Numbered from the stretch's first letter, positions 26,920 to 36,407 are shown. The stretch: 64,000 nt of DNA from Bog-756 sp963831535 (GCA_963831535.1 CAWHQP010000001.1:1-64000), one strand, 5' to 3'. Notes: a model not told the origin generated them from the sequence alone. Made by a program: numbers and translations.

Positions 26920-27172
26920 CACCCCATGACGAAGTAGTGGTGGCTGACACCATGAAGCGCAGGGTTCGACCGGGCGAAGTCGAATCTCACCAGATCGAGC
27001 TGCCCCGTCCGGAACCCGACGGTCGGAGATGGAGGAGAGCATCGTATGGATACCGTCGGACACCCCCAATTGCCGGTGGCCGACGGTCGCGATGAGTTTC
27101 TACCTCACCGCCGGTATGTATTGACGAGTTCGCCGGGATGCCCCTGGCGAACCGACCACAAGGGAGGATCCA

Positions 27173-27583
27173 ATGTCAGACAGCCGTGCGCAGGACGAGG
27201 CCGCCATCCAGGCCGTACTGGTTGACTCCTACAAGGCGTGGGAGGCCGGCGACGCCGACGGCATGGTCGCCAACTACACCGAAGACGCGACCGCCATCAT
27301 GACCGGCTCGCTCCGGGCCAGCCGCGACGTGATCCGCGAGAGCATGGCTCTGGCCTTCGAAGGGCCGCTCAAGGGCAGCGCGACCGCCAACCAGCAGCTC
27401 AGCCTCCGCTTCGTCGGCCGGGACGCAGCGATCGTCGTCAGCGAATCCGGCATCCTGTTCGCCGGCCAGACCGATGTTCCGGACACCGGTAGGGTGAACG
27501 CGACCTGGGTTTTCGAGAAACGGGACGGCCAGTGGTTCATCGCCGCCTATCACAACAGCCCGGTGCTGGCGCCTGGCCAGTGA
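27173..27583 (+). CDS. SgcJ/EcaC-type NTF2-like protein
   Basis: 136 residues, ATG preceded by GGGAGGA. DEAAIQAVLVDSYKAWEAGDADGMVANYTEDATAIMTGSL is the classical SgcJ/EcaC (DUF4440-like) opening; NATWVFEKRDGQWFIAAYHNSPV is the matching end. Such proteins are often annotated as oxidoreductases without biochemical proof. It sits between two sigma factors that themselves carry NTF2-like tails, and 25 bp upstream of the second, so it may be co-expressed with it. Confidence 0.8.
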   Translation: MSDSRAQDEAAIQAVLVDSYKAWEAGDADGMVANYTEDATAIMTGSLRASRDVIRESMALAFEGPLKGSATANQQLSLRFVGRDAAIVVSESGILFAGQTDVPDTGRVNATWVFEKRDGQWFIAAYHNSPVLAPGQ

Positions 27584-27608
27584 ACCTCGGGAGGAGCAGA
27601 GAAGTGGC

Positions 27609-28577
27609 GTGGGCATGACCATGAAGGCAGACGGCTTCGATCGCCTGGCCGAGCCGTTCCGAACAGAGCTGCTGGCGTACTGCTACCGGATGCTTGGCTC
27701 GGCTCACGACGCGGAGGACCTGGTCCAGGACACGTACCTGAGGGCGTGGCGAGCGCGGGAACAGTACGACGAGACTCTCAGCTCGCTGCGCACGTGGCTC
27801 TACCGTATCGCGACGAATGCCTGTCTGACCGCTTTGGAGGTCCGCGGCCGCCGGCCGCTGCCTTCGGGGCTGGTGGCCGCGTCGGACCCGCTCGGACCAC
27901 TCGTCCCGGGAGAGAACGCCGCCTGGCTCCAGCCCTTGCCGGACTCCTTGCTGGACTCGGGCGATCCGGCTGGTTCTGTGATCGAACGCAGCAGCTTGCG
28001 CCTGGTGTTTGCCGCCGCGCTGCAGCACCTGTCGGCGCGTCAGCGTGGTGCGCTGATCCTTCGTGACGTGCTCGGCTTCTCCGCGTCCGAGGCCGCCCAG
28101 ATTCTCGGCACTACCGTCGCATCGGTGAACAGCTCCCTGCAGCGGGCGCGTGCCCGCGTTAAGGAGCTCGGGGTTCGCCAGGAGCATGTCGACGAGCCGT
28201 CCGCGGCCGAGCAGCGCGCCTGGGTCGATCGCTACATGAGGGCATTTGAACGTGCCGACATCGAGGGTCTCAAACGGCTGCTCACCGAGGACGTGGTCAT
28301 GGAAATGCCTCCGATGGTCAACTGGTTCGCCGGCCCCGAGAACTACGTACTGTTCATGGAATGGGTTTTCGGGCAGGCCGGTACGGATTGGCGTCTGAAT
28401 CCGGTGGCGGCCAACGGCCAGCCCGGGTTCGCCGCCTATCGGGGTGTCGGTGGCGGATACGAATTGCACACACTCCAGGTTTTCACCGTCACCGCCGAGG
28501 GAATCAGCCGGAATTCGGTGTTTCAGGATTCCGAGGTCTTCGCGTCGTTCGGCCTTGCCGCCCGGCTCGAGGCCTAG
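27609..28577 (+). CDS. SigG/SigX5-like ECF sigma factor with C-terminal NTF2-like domain
   Basis: About 322 residues. Region 2: AYCYRMLGSAHDAEDLVQDTYLRAWRA and LRTWLYRIATNACLTAL. Region 4: LSARQRGALILRDVLGFSASEAAQILGTTVASVNSSLQRARARV. After ~200 a SnoaL-like domain begins (WVDRYMRAFERADIEGLKRLLTEDVVMEMPP) and runs to the end. This is the long sigma class typified by mycobacterial SigG/SigJ and TIGR02960-type proteins. The start is GTG 27609 or ATG 27615/27621; GGGAGGAG lies upstream. Its targets are unknown. Confidence 0.85.
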   Translation: MGMTMKADGFDRLAEPFRTELLAYCYRMLGSAHDAEDLVQDTYLRAWRAREQYDETLSSLRTWLYRIATNACLTALEVRGRRPLPSGLVAASDPLGPLVPGENAAWLQPLPDSLLDSGDPAGSVIERSSLRLVFAAALQHLSARQRGALILRDVLGFSASEAAQILGTTVASVNSSLQRARARVKELGVRQEHVDEPSAAEQRAWVDRYMRAFERADIEGLKRLLTEDVVMEMPPMVNWFAGPENYVLFMEWVFGQAGTDWRLNPVAANGQPGFAAYRGVGGGYELHTLQVFTVTAEGISRNSVFQDSEVFASFGLAARLEA

Positions 28578-29175
28578 AACACCAGTGGCCATATGGCAAG
28601 GCCACCAAGGCTGGACTTATTCGTTCACCCGTTCAAGTCCTAGAAACGAAAACAAAGAAGATCAAGAGCACGCCCTCGACTCAGAACACCGCGACGAAGA
28701 CGCTGTGGAACGGGAGGTGTCCCGATTACCGGATGGTTGACCGGCAGCGGCACTGACGGGCTGTCACTAGTCGATTGCGATCAATCAACTGAGTTGAGGT
28801 CTCCCCAACTGTGAGGGGACCAGTCGACCACAGGCACCAGGCCGGCAGACGCAGGGCTAACGGCGCCAAAGGGGTACCACCCGAGCGGAGAGGCGTTGGC
28901 GGCGGTGCGCTTCTCCGGTCGTCCAGCTGGCAATTTCACGTGCGCAGCATGTCGTTGCTCTTCCGTGCTCTCCCAGGCCACCTCCAACTGGTGTGCCTGT
29001 CGGTGATCATCGTGGGTCGGAGTGTTTTGGCTGCGGCGGTCAACGGGGCGATCCGAGGCGACGTACTGACACCCTTCGGCGCCAATCGGTCAAACTCCAG
29101 GGCCACCTGAGGGCACCGGTGGAGAAGCCGTCGATCGTCGAAGACGCGTTGTCTCCTGAACCAGCGCGGGTTGGA
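28578..29175. other. Intergenic, no supported gene
   Basis: About 600 bp of visibly lower GC than the flanks. Short frames on both strands resemble nothing known. An imperfect stem (GGTCTCC with GGGGACC, about 28798-28822) is present but lacks a U-run, so I do not call it a terminator. The segment marks the left edge of a lower-GC cell-surface region. Confidence 0.4.
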
Positions 29176-31017
29176 TCAGTAGGTGGGGTTGGCCACCGGA
29201 GCGGTAGGTGCAACCCCGGCCGGACAGGCCCGGGGATCCCAGGGTTGCAGGCCCGCTGTCGCGGCGTTGGGAGCCTCGATGGCACCGGATGTCCCCGTTG
29301 GTGCTGTGGTGGTCGTGGTCACCGGCGCGGCAACTCCGGTCGAGGTGCCGGGGCTGGCCACGGCCGGGGCCGCGTTGACTGCGAACTGCGTTCCCGTAAC
29401 TACCGTTACCTGGGCGCCGTCAACGACCTTGGTCGGGTCATAGGCCATCACCACTGAACCGGTCATCGACCGGGCGACCGATTCGGCCGCGGCCTCTACG
29501 GGAGCGGCGTGGGATCCGTAGTAGACGACGGTCTCCGACACGTCCCCCACCGGCGGCGAATCACCGACGCCGACGGTGTGGTATCCCAGTGCAGCAAGCG
29601 CCGACGACGTGGCGCCGGCCTGGTTGGACACTCCACTGCCATTCAGCACCGACACCGTTACCGTTGCGGGGGTCGGCAATGGATTCCCGGTCATGGTGTC
29701 GGTGCTGACACCGACTCCGAGCACCTGGTCAATCGACGCCTGATCTTGGGATTGAGCCGGAAACTCGACGTCGCCGTAGCTGCCGCCCTGGTACACATAG
29801 CTGCCACCTGCCCCATTGGGATCAGTGACGACCGCCACCGGCAGGGTCAACTGGGGGACCGACGTTACGCTCACGGAGTGAAAGTCCAGCACCAGGTTCG
29901 CCATGTCGGTCACGGACCAGGACTGGTCGAACGTGAGGTCACTCTTCACCGAGTTGATCAGGTTGTAGTCAGAGATCGGATCGCCCAGCCCCTGCTTAGC
30001 CACTGCCCCGCCCAATACTCGGAGAAATTCGTGATCCCGTCGGATACGGGCCAGATCGCTCTGATTCTCCTGAGGCCAGCCCTCGGCGTATTGGCTGGTC
30101 GTGTTCAGGTCGTACTGCAGATGGCGGGCCCGGACCACCTGAAGGGCTTGGGTCCCGTCCAGATGCACGCATCGGGCAGCCTGCACGTTCAGACCGGATT
30201 CGGCGTCGAACACGGAGATCGGAAAGGACATGTTGATGCCACCCAGTGCATCGACGATGTTGGCGAACTGGTCGAAATTCAGCGACACGGCATGTTGGAT
30301 CGGAATACCGAAGTCGTCCTCGATGGCGCTCACTAGCTGGGTCAGGCCTTCGAACAGTCCGGCATCCACCTTGTTCGGCCCGGTACTACGTGCGTTGGGG
30401 ATGAACAGGTCACGGGGTATCGAGAGGAGAGCCAGGCGGTGATGAGCGGGATCGGCATGGAGGATCATGATCACGTCACTGTTGACACCGTTGACTCCTT
30501 GCGAGCACAGCCCGTAAGCCAAGTTCTGATGAGCAAGTGCGCAACGGGAAGTCGATCCCACCATCAGTATGTTTTCGGTCCCCTCCTCGGCACCGGTAGT
30601 GAGGGCCCCGTTGAGGCCACGGACTTCCGTGCGGTTCAGGTCATTGATCTGGTAATAGACGTATCCTGCACCTCCACCGATCACCACCAGCAGAACAACC
30701 AGGCCGACCACGACACGGCGCCGCCAGCGATGTACGGGTGTCCGTCGAGTCGACGAATACTGCCGTCTTGAGCGTCGGGAGGGCGAGGGCATCTGGTCGG
30801 CGAGGGCCTGCAGCCCAGCCTCGTTGGCCACACGCGGACCGGTGCCCGTGGCGGCCTCTCGAGGCACAGTTGCCGAATCGTCGTGGGACTGACTCGAGGC
30901 ATCGATCGGCGGGATTTCCCGGTCACCGAGCGCGCGCAACCCTTCCTCGTTGAATGAGGAACGACGTCGAGGTCGACGTGAAGCATCAGAAGGGCGACCG
31001 TCGTCGCCTCGATTCAT
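29176..31017 (-). CDS. LCP (LytR-CpsA-Psr) family ligase with LytR_C domain
   Basis: 613 residues. A ~100-residue basic cytoplasmic N-terminus is followed by one membrane helix (VVVGLVVLLVVIGGGAGYVYY). The LCP domain comes next, with ALLSIPRDLFIPN and conserved acidic/Arg positions, then a LytR_C domain near 440-530 (VSVLNGSGVSNQAGATSSALAALGY), and a Thr/Pro/Ala-rich tail. LCP enzymes transfer glycopolymers (arabinogalactan, teichoic acid or capsule) from lipid carriers to peptidoglycan outside the membrane. Two similar short motifs (NEEGLRALGDR, NEAGLQALADQ) repeat in the cytoplasmic part. It shares a strand with the signal peptidase and the polytopic membrane protein upstream. Confidence 0.9.
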   Translation of the reverse strand: MNRGDDGRPSDASRRPRRRSSFNEEGLRALGDREIPPIDASSQSHDDSATVPREAATGTGPRVANEAGLQALADQMPSPSRRSRRQYSSTRRTPVHRWRRRVVVGLVVLLVVIGGGAGYVYYQINDLNRTEVRGLNGALTTGAEEGTENILMVGSTSRCALAHQNLAYGLCSQGVNGVNSDVIMILHADPAHHRLALLSIPRDLFIPNARSTGPNKVDAGLFEGLTQLVSAIEDDFGIPIQHAVSLNFDQFANIVDALGGINMSFPISVFDAESGLNVQAARCVHLDGTQALQVVRARHLQYDLNTTSQYAEGWPQENQSDLARIRRDHEFLRVLGGAVAKQGLGDPISDYNLINSVKSDLTFDQSWSVTDMANLVLDFHSVSVTSVPQLTLPVAVVTDPNGAGGSYVYQGGSYGDVEFPAQSQDQASIDQVLGVGVSTDTMTGNPLPTPATVTVSVLNGSGVSNQAGATSSALAALGYHTVGVGDSPPVGDVSETVVYYGSHAAPVEAAAESVARSMTGSVVMAYDPTKVVDGAQVTVVTGTQFAVNAAPAVASPGTSTGVAAPVTTTTTAPTGTSGAIEAPNAATAGLQPWDPRACPAGVAPTAPVANPTY

Positions 31018-31254
31018 GGACCGAATCGTACTGAGAGCTCTTGGTTGTGAGGTGTCATGCCCGAATATTCATCACGCAGGGCGAACCCCGAGGTCCGGTA
31101 CCCATGGTGTAGAGCCCGGTCACTCACCAACCAGGGATTGTGACCCGGGGCGAAGGTCTGGCCGAACACGTCGTAGAGCCCGGCATCGGTCTGGAAAAGT
31201 ACTGCCCACTGCATCGGCTGCCGGGCAAATCCGGCAGGAACCGCCGATTTCAGA

Positions 31255-31842
31255 TCAGAACCAGTGCATCCATGGGTGATTATGACGCCAGATCACTGCC
31301 GACACCTTTCCGATGATATTGCCAGCTGGGACCGTCCCCCAGAAGCGACTGTCATCGGAGTCCCCACGGCAGTCACCCAGTACGAAAAACTGGCCAGCCG
31401 GAACCGTGGTTGGACGAATATTTGCAGCGGTCTGATAGCAGATGCCCGTCAGCTTGGGCAGCCATGGCTCGGAAATCGCCTTCCCATCGATCAGGACCGT
31501 GTCGCCAACGGATGAGATCGTTTCACCCGGAAGGCCGATCACCCGTTTCACGAGAACGGGATACTCAGGATCGTGGTCGCCGGGAGCACGGTTGAACACG
31601 ATGATGTCACCCCGATGGATGGTGGACGACAGCTTGTCAACGGCAATCCGATCTCCGACCTGCAGCGTCGGAAGCATCGAGCCTGACGGCACGACGTAAT
31701 CCTGGACAGCGTACGCCCTGATGCTGAAGGACAGGACTCCGATGACAACGACCGTGAGAAGGAGCCACATGACCCTGGAGAAGGTCGGCCGGGGAATCTG
31801 AGCCCCTTTCACGGTCTGACTCCGATGATTGGCTCTCCTCAC
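31255..31842 (-). CDS. lepB: Signal peptidase I
   Basis: 195 residues, one N-terminal membrane helix (VMWLLLTVVVIGVLSFSIRAYAV). Box B VPSGSMLPTLQVGD holds the nucleophilic Ser and box D VLVKRVIGLPGE the general-base Lys. Box E is GDCRGDSDDSRFWG, where the usual GDNR reads GDCR. Length is short but normal for actinobacteria. It cleaves signal peptides of exported proteins at the outer membrane face. GC is lower than the window average; it may be a second, dedicated copy rather than the housekeeping enzyme. Confidence 0.92.
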   Translation of the reverse strand: MRRANHRSQTVKGAQIPRPTFSRVMWLLLTVVVIGVLSFSIRAYAVQDYVVPSGSMLPTLQVGDRIAVDKLSSTIHRGDIIVFNRAPGDHDPEYPVLVKRVIGLPGETISSVGDTVLIDGKAISEPWLPKLTGICYQTAANIRPTTVPAGQFFVLGDCRGDSDDSRFWGTVPAGNIIGKVSAVIWRHNHPWMHWF

Positions 31843-31977
31843 TGGCTGATAATCGCACAGCTTCTGGGTTTTTGGTCACCGAACCGAGGGCATGCTCGAA
31901 CTACGATGAAGATGAAACCATAATTCCGGCGGCGACGCTCTCAGCCGACCGAACGATGGCACGAAGCAGTTGCCACT

Positions 31978-33570
31978 TCAACGAGGACGACCAGCAATGG
32001 GCGGAAGGAAACAACCGGCCAGTCCGGCTTTGCTGACGATTATGACGGCGTCTGGTGTCGGTCCCAGTTCACGGAAGTGACGGTAGGTGGTTGACCCGTA
32101 TGGTCCTAGATGATCCTCCGCGCTGTCAAGAAGTGTCGCCTCGGAGACATTCAAATCCGGAACGTATTTGAATAGATTGCACGACGGGTAGATGTTCACG
32201 TAATCCCTCGCCTCGATCGTCCACAACATATTGATACTTCGACCGTTAGTCATGCCGAATCGGGTGGCTTCACTCGATTGGACAACGACGAAAAGCGCAA
32301 GGGCGAAGAGAGCCAGATAGGTACCATAGACACGCCAGAGGGGCGTTACCGCCAGGCGATGCGAACGTGTGGGTACGCGTGCGACCGCGTAGATGACGAT
32401 TCCAGCCAGCAGGATCAGGTTTGCCATGATGAAGCGATTGGCGTGGACCGCCCCGGCGACTCCGGTTCCACTTCTCCCGATGGCGATGGTGACGTCGAAG
32501 AGCAGGCCGAAGGCGATCAGCATGGCTGGGAGCGGCAGACGCTCACGGAAAGATCGGTAACGCCACGACTGCACGAGGATGAATACCGCGACAGCAAAGA
32601 GCACCACCCCCACCACCACGAAACGGGCCGGATCGGTGACGACAGGTGAGGCGCCGCTCGCGAGACCGGGGATCACATTGCCGATGAGCGTGAAGAAGAA
32701 CGCCAGCGCGGTAACGGGGTGATGCACCTCGAAATTGATGCTGCACTGCGCCTGGAGTAGACAGGTATCCCCTTCCTGGAAATGGTATCCGGGCAGATAG
32801 GCGGCCAAGGTGACGACCAGGGCGCTCAACCAGACAGCAATCTCGGTGCGCGCTCGCCGCGACCAGGTCGGCCACAGGATGCAGGCCGCGCCAAGAGGCC
32901 AACAGATGAACCCCTGGACGGTCGACAGCGAGGCGGCAACTGCCAGAAGCACGGCCGCCCCAAAGCACAGGGGCCGACGGCTCTGAGGCAGAAGCATTAC
33001 GCAGAGCATCGCCATAAAGAAGAAGACAGTCAGATACCACGACACCTGAAACGCCCACAGTGCGTTCTGGACGTCGGCCACGCTGAACCACACAACTCCG
33101 ATAACCAAGACGGGTATCGGCGTAAGGCGGGTCGAAAGGTAGCTACGCACCAGCAGCAAAAGACCGACGTAAGAGGCAACGAAGACCGCCGCGCTGAAGA
33201 AGATGACGGCACGCGCGTCCAGCCGATTGGTGAACCCAAATAGGACGTCGATCAGGTTGCCGATAACTAGGCGCGACTCGTGGTGCTGGCTCCACAGCAG
33301 GTCAGCTGACAGATGACCGTGGAGTGCGGCATCGATCAGGGGTATGACGGACCAGTCATCAGCAGTGAAGGAGTTCACCGCATAGTGGCCGATGAAGAGC
33401 AGATACAGGATCGGAACAACGGTGGCTGACGCGATCGTGAGCAGCGTGTTGGTCTCGGCTGCCCAGTGTCGGAATTTCCTCCTGGAGACGCTATCTTCAT
33501 GCTGGTCTAAAGGAAGACCCGCGTTCCTGATCTCGGCCGCTGGCGGCTTAGCGAGTTCCATCACGGTCAT
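31978..33570 (-). CDS. Polytopic membrane protein, possible GT-C glycosyltransferase
   Basis: 530 residues with about ten to twelve hydrophobic segments. Between the first and second segments is NSFTADDWSVIPL, an acidic first-loop motif like the DD/DE catalytic loops of GT-C enzymes that use polyprenyl-phosphate sugars. A small soluble C-terminal region follows (from about 440). I do not recognise the exact family. The base composition is clearly lower in GC than neighbours outside 28.6-34.2 kb, suggesting transfer. With the LCP ligase nearby, a role in surface glycan assembly is a reasonable inference. Confidence 0.65.
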   Translation of the reverse strand: MTVMELAKPPAAEIRNAGLPLDQHEDSVSRRKFRHWAAETNTLLTIASATVVPILYLLFIGHYAVNSFTADDWSVIPLIDAALHGHLSADLLWSQHHESRLVIGNLIDVLFGFTNRLDARAVIFFSAAVFVASYVGLLLLVRSYLSTRLTPIPVLVIGVVWFSVADVQNALWAFQVSWYLTVFFFMAMLCVMLLPQSRRPLCFGAAVLLAVAASLSTVQGFICWPLGAACILWPTWSRRARTEIAVWLSALVVTLAAYLPGYHFQEGDTCLLQAQCSINFEVHHPVTALAFFFTLIGNVIPGLASGASPVVTDPARFVVVGVVLFAVAVFILVQSWRYRSFRERLPLPAMLIAFGLLFDVTIAIGRSGTGVAGAVHANRFIMANLILLAGIVIYAVARVPTRSHRLAVTPLWRVYGTYLALFALALFVVVQSSEATRFGMTNGRSINMLWTIEARDYVNIYPSCNLFKYVPDLNVSEATLLDSAEDHLGPYGSTTYRHFRELGPTPDAVIIVSKAGLAGCFLPPIAGRPR

Positions 33571-33912
33571 CCAGGGACGATCGCTGTCTCGGTGGGCACA
33601 ATTGCGGCGATCGCGTTCTTTCGGTACAACTCGGGATCATGTCGCCTCATGCGCTCCCCGTTGATCCTGGTCCAAGTCAGAAATCCGCAGCCGCTCTATC
33701 CGACCCGGTCAGGCCGACCGACTCCTTACCTCACGAAACATTTACAACCTCTCGTGAACGACCAGGCTAACGCACTTGCGCCCGAAGCTCGTGCTTGAAT
33801 ATTCCGATGTCTCGCGACATTACAGAAGTGTCCATGTCGCATTAGGGTCCGCGGCAGTGCGTACTTCCGTCGGTTTTATAGGAAAGAAAAGGAGACCGCC
33901 GCGCGAACAACC
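33571..33912. other. Intergenic, lower GC, nothing recognised
   Basis: About 340 bp between the membrane protein and the IS30 fragment. AT-rich for this genome, with a small inverted repeat ATGTC/GACAT around 33808-33822. No gene-like frame is seen. Probably debris of the inserted element. Confidence 0.35.
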
Positions 33913-34149
33913 CTAAGACCCCCACACCCGGAACCGCATACCACCCCGACTATGAATGCCCCGGAGGCAAAACGGGGACGCCCGCGTCCGCTCGTAGGGA
34001 CGCACGCCACCGGTAGGCAGCTGCACAGCCCTGATGGCACTGGGATATCGGCCAAACGATCTGGCTATCGAGGGAAGAGACTCGCCTGCCTCCAGTCGAT
34101 CCCAGATCTCTGACCTCTCAGCCCCCGTAAACCGCCTCTGCTTCTTCAT
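33913..34149 (-). pseudogene. IS30-family transposase fragment (N-terminal part only)
   Basis: 78 residues. MKKQRRFTGAERSEIWDRLE followed by AGESLPSIARSFGRYPSAIRA is the N-terminal helix-turn-helix of actinobacterial IS30 transposases, normally about 400 residues long. The sequence stops after the GGVRP segment, so the second helix-turn-helix and the whole DDE catalytic domain are absent. No intact terminal inverted repeats were found. It lies 90 bp from the 3' end of a tRNA-Arg gene. Confidence 0.75.
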
Positions 34150-34239
34150 CGCACCTCCTGGTCGCTCTCAGCTTTCGCTGCTCAGCGAGGTGATGCAATG
34201 ACCGGCTGAATCCAAGGGCGTGGTCTTACACACACAGCG

Positions 34240-34312
34240 TGCCCACGGCAGGATTTGAACCTGCGACACCTCATTTAGGAAACGAGTGCTCTATCCCCTG
34301 AGCTACGTGGGC
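34240..34312 (-). tRNA. tRNA-Arg (anticodon CCU)
   Basis: The reverse complement gives a 73-nt cloverleaf: acceptor GCCCACG with CGTGGGC, D-arm TAGCTCAGGGGATAGAGCA, anticodon stem CTCGT/ATGAG with loop TTCCTAA (anticodon CCT), T-arm CAGGTTCAAATCCTG, discriminator A. CCA is not encoded. It reads AGG codons. The 3' end points to the IS30 fragment and the lower-GC region, the usual orientation for an integration site. Confidence 0.95.
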
Positions 34313-34451
34313 GGGTGGCTGGTGGGTGGTCCAGCTGCCGTTCCACATGGTGGACGGCGGCACAACCTTAGGTCCCGGCCGGCGGGCGGAGGGGCCGATC
34401 CTCCCACCCCCCGGCTGCTGAACCGATGCCTCATCCACGGCCATCCTGGCA

Positions 34452-35159
34452 TCACCCCAATGCGGCCACGGCCCCACCGTCGACCAGGACGTCGGTCCCG
34501 GTCATGTAGCTGGCCTGTTCGGAGCACAAGAACGCAATCACCGAGGCCAGCTCTTCCGGCCTCGCCAATCGGCCGAGGGCACTCCCGCGGGCGAGCTCTG
34601 CCGCGCCGCCGGTCCCACTGACCTCGCGTTTGCCCATCGGTGTATCCACCACTCCAGGAGAGACCGACAGGATCCTGGCCCCGCGTGGACCCCACTCGAT
34701 TGCCTTCCGTCGGATCAGACGAATCACCCCCAGCTTGGCCAAGAGATAGGCGAAGCCGGGATCGTCGGTTAGCCCGGCATCGGGCGACGTGAGCGGACTG
34801 TCCACTCCCTCGAGGGTCTCGTCCGGCCATGGGCCACCGAGATGTCCCGCCATGGAGGCCAGACACACGGCAACGGAACCGGTGGCAACCAGCCCGTCGA
34901 ACGCTTGGAGGACACGGGCTGTGCCGGCCAGGTCGACATCGAAAATGGTCCGGGCGTCGGCCATGACCGGCGAGACGCCGGCCGTCACCACCAGAGCATC
35001 CAGACGCTCCACCATGTCCGCTAACGCCACCAGCGATGCTGCGTCGGTGAGATCACAATGGACGTCGGTGCCGACCCGGTCCGCCACCAGCGTCTCGCCG
35101 GGCAGGACGGCCGCCACCGCGGCACCGATACCCGATGCCCCTCCGATCACCACGTTCAT
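34452..35159 (-). CDS. Short-chain dehydrogenase/reductase
   Basis: 235 residues. The N-terminal glycine motif is GGASGIGAAVAAVL at about 5-18, the Asp in DLTD marks the adenine site, VVTAGVSP replaces the NNAG box, SMAGHLGG supplies the catalytic Ser region and YLLAKLGV the Tyr-xxx-Lys. The GVVDTPM and DVLVDGGA ends match 3-alpha-hydroxysteroid-dehydrogenase-like SDRs. The ATG at 35159 is preferred, with GGGAGGG upstream; a GTG 39 bp earlier is possible. Confidence 0.85.
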   Translation of the reverse strand: MNVVIGGASGIGAAVAAVLPGETLVADRVGTDVHCDLTDAASLVALADMVERLDALVVTAGVSPVMADARTIFDVDLAGTARVLQAFDGLVATGSVAVCLASMAGHLGGPWPDETLEGVDSPLTSPDAGLTDDPGFAYLLAKLGVIRLIRRKAIEWGPRGARILSVSPGVVDTPMGKREVSGTGGAAELARGSALGRLARPEELASVIAFLCSEQASYMTGTDVLVDGGAVAALG

Positions 35160-35365
35160 GCCTTGGGCCCTCCCCGTTGTCCGGATCCCCGGATCCACTG
35201 CAATGTAGTGTGCCGCACGCGCCGCGACCGGACGCCGGACCGAGCCTCTTCCGGGATGACCAACTCCCCTGGTCGCCGTTATGACCTCTCCAAGCGGACG
35301 GCTTCTCGCCAGGCTCTACTCTCGGTGGGGACATCGACCAGACCGGGAAGTGACGTGAGAACCCC

Positions 35366-35707
35366 ATGAGCCAGAATGACGAGTGGTCACCCGACCAACC
35401 ATCAGGATCAGATCCCTTCGAACAGGGGGACGAGGCGTTCGACGACAAGACCCAGCTCGACCCGGACTTCCTCGAGGCCGTTGAGTTGGATCCCTCGCTG
35501 GATCCAACCCTGCAGACCGACGAACGGGAGCTGGAAGAGGCCGGTGCGGAGCTGGACGATCCCGAGTCCATGGCAACGTTGGACGGTGGCATCGACGATC
35601 CCGACGGCGTGGGCGCTCCCAGCGGTCGTGGCACCCCTGCCGACGAGGAGGGCTGGATCCTCGACGCCATGGTCGGCCAAGCTGACTCCGAAGACGACGC
35701 ACCTTGA
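35366..35707 (+). CDS. Small acidic hypothetical protein
   Basis: 113 residues, strongly acidic, with Asp/Glu in about a third of positions (QGDEAFDDKTQLDPDFLEAV, ERELEEAGAELDDPESMATL). No hydrophobic core is evident, so it is probably partly disordered. Opening MSQNDEWSPDQPS resembles small acidic actinobacterial proteins of unknown role. The frame is clean and the codon use gene-like. Confidence 0.5.
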   Translation: MSQNDEWSPDQPSGSDPFEQGDEAFDDKTQLDPDFLEAVELDPSLDPTLQTDERELEEAGAELDDPESMATLDGGIDDPDGVGAPSGRGTPADEEGWILDAMVGQADSEDDAP

Positions 35708-35740
35708 TGCGCTGACACGCTCGGCCCCCGGCTGGAGCGC

Positions 35741-36407
35741 TCAGCCTCTGCGGAGTCGATGGAAGCTCATGGCCGTGTCGATCACCTCGTGACTGGGACC
35801 GGGACACAGCGGTCTCGTCCCCGTCCGTTCGGCAACGAGGCCGTCGAGCACGATGGACAAGTACCGACGCCACAGATCGGGCGACAGCGTGCTCGTGTAG
35901 TCGGCCACCGAACTGACCATGAGCTCGATGATCGGCACGTCGGTGGGCACGAAGTCCGACCGCAGTTGTCCCGAGGCTTGGGCCCGCTCGACCAGCCGGT
36001 ACACGGCCGGGATGATTCGTTCGCGGGCCGCGGCCACCTGGTCGCGCCCGTAGCCGCTGTGCAGGACCACGTCTCGGAGACCGAGATCCTCGGACTGCAT
36101 CTCCGTGGCCCGCTCCAGGAACCAGACCAGGCTCTCCCACGGATCTTCCATCCCGGCCGCTTCCTCCGCCAGGTCCACCATCTTGTCCAGGGCCTGGACG
36201 AACAGCGCTTCGACCAACGCCTCCTTGCCGGGGAACCGGCGGTAGACGGTGCCGACACCGAGGCACGGCGTGGCGGGCGATGTCATCGAGTGTGGCATCG
36301 AGGCCCCGTTCAGCGAACACCTCCCTCGCCGCCACCAGGATCCGCTCCCGGTTTCGGGCGGCATCGGCCCGCAGGGCGCGCTCTGGCTCATGTTCCTGGT
36401 CGTTCAC
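35741..36407 (-). CDS. TetR family regulator (frameshifted)
   Basis: The protein is split over two frames. The first part, from GTG 36407 with AGGAA upstream, reads RNRERILVAAREVFAERGL then DATLDDIARHA. The second begins GVGTVYRRFPGKEALVEALF and continues to the normal C-terminus. The break falls inside the helix-turn-helix, about 36258-36268, where seven bases occupy the place of two codons; removing one base restores HAxxGVGTVYRRF. It is divergent from an efflux-type MFS gene which is broken as well. Predicted local repressor of that pump. Confidence 0.8.

Noticed and set aside
28798..28822. Hairpin as a rho-independent terminator
   Set aside because: The stem has a wobble pair and is not followed by a U-run, and it is over 200 bp from the nearest stop codon.
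33808..33822. Small inverted repeat as the IS30 terminal repeat
   Set aside because: Too short, and no partner copy was found on the other side of the transposase fragment.
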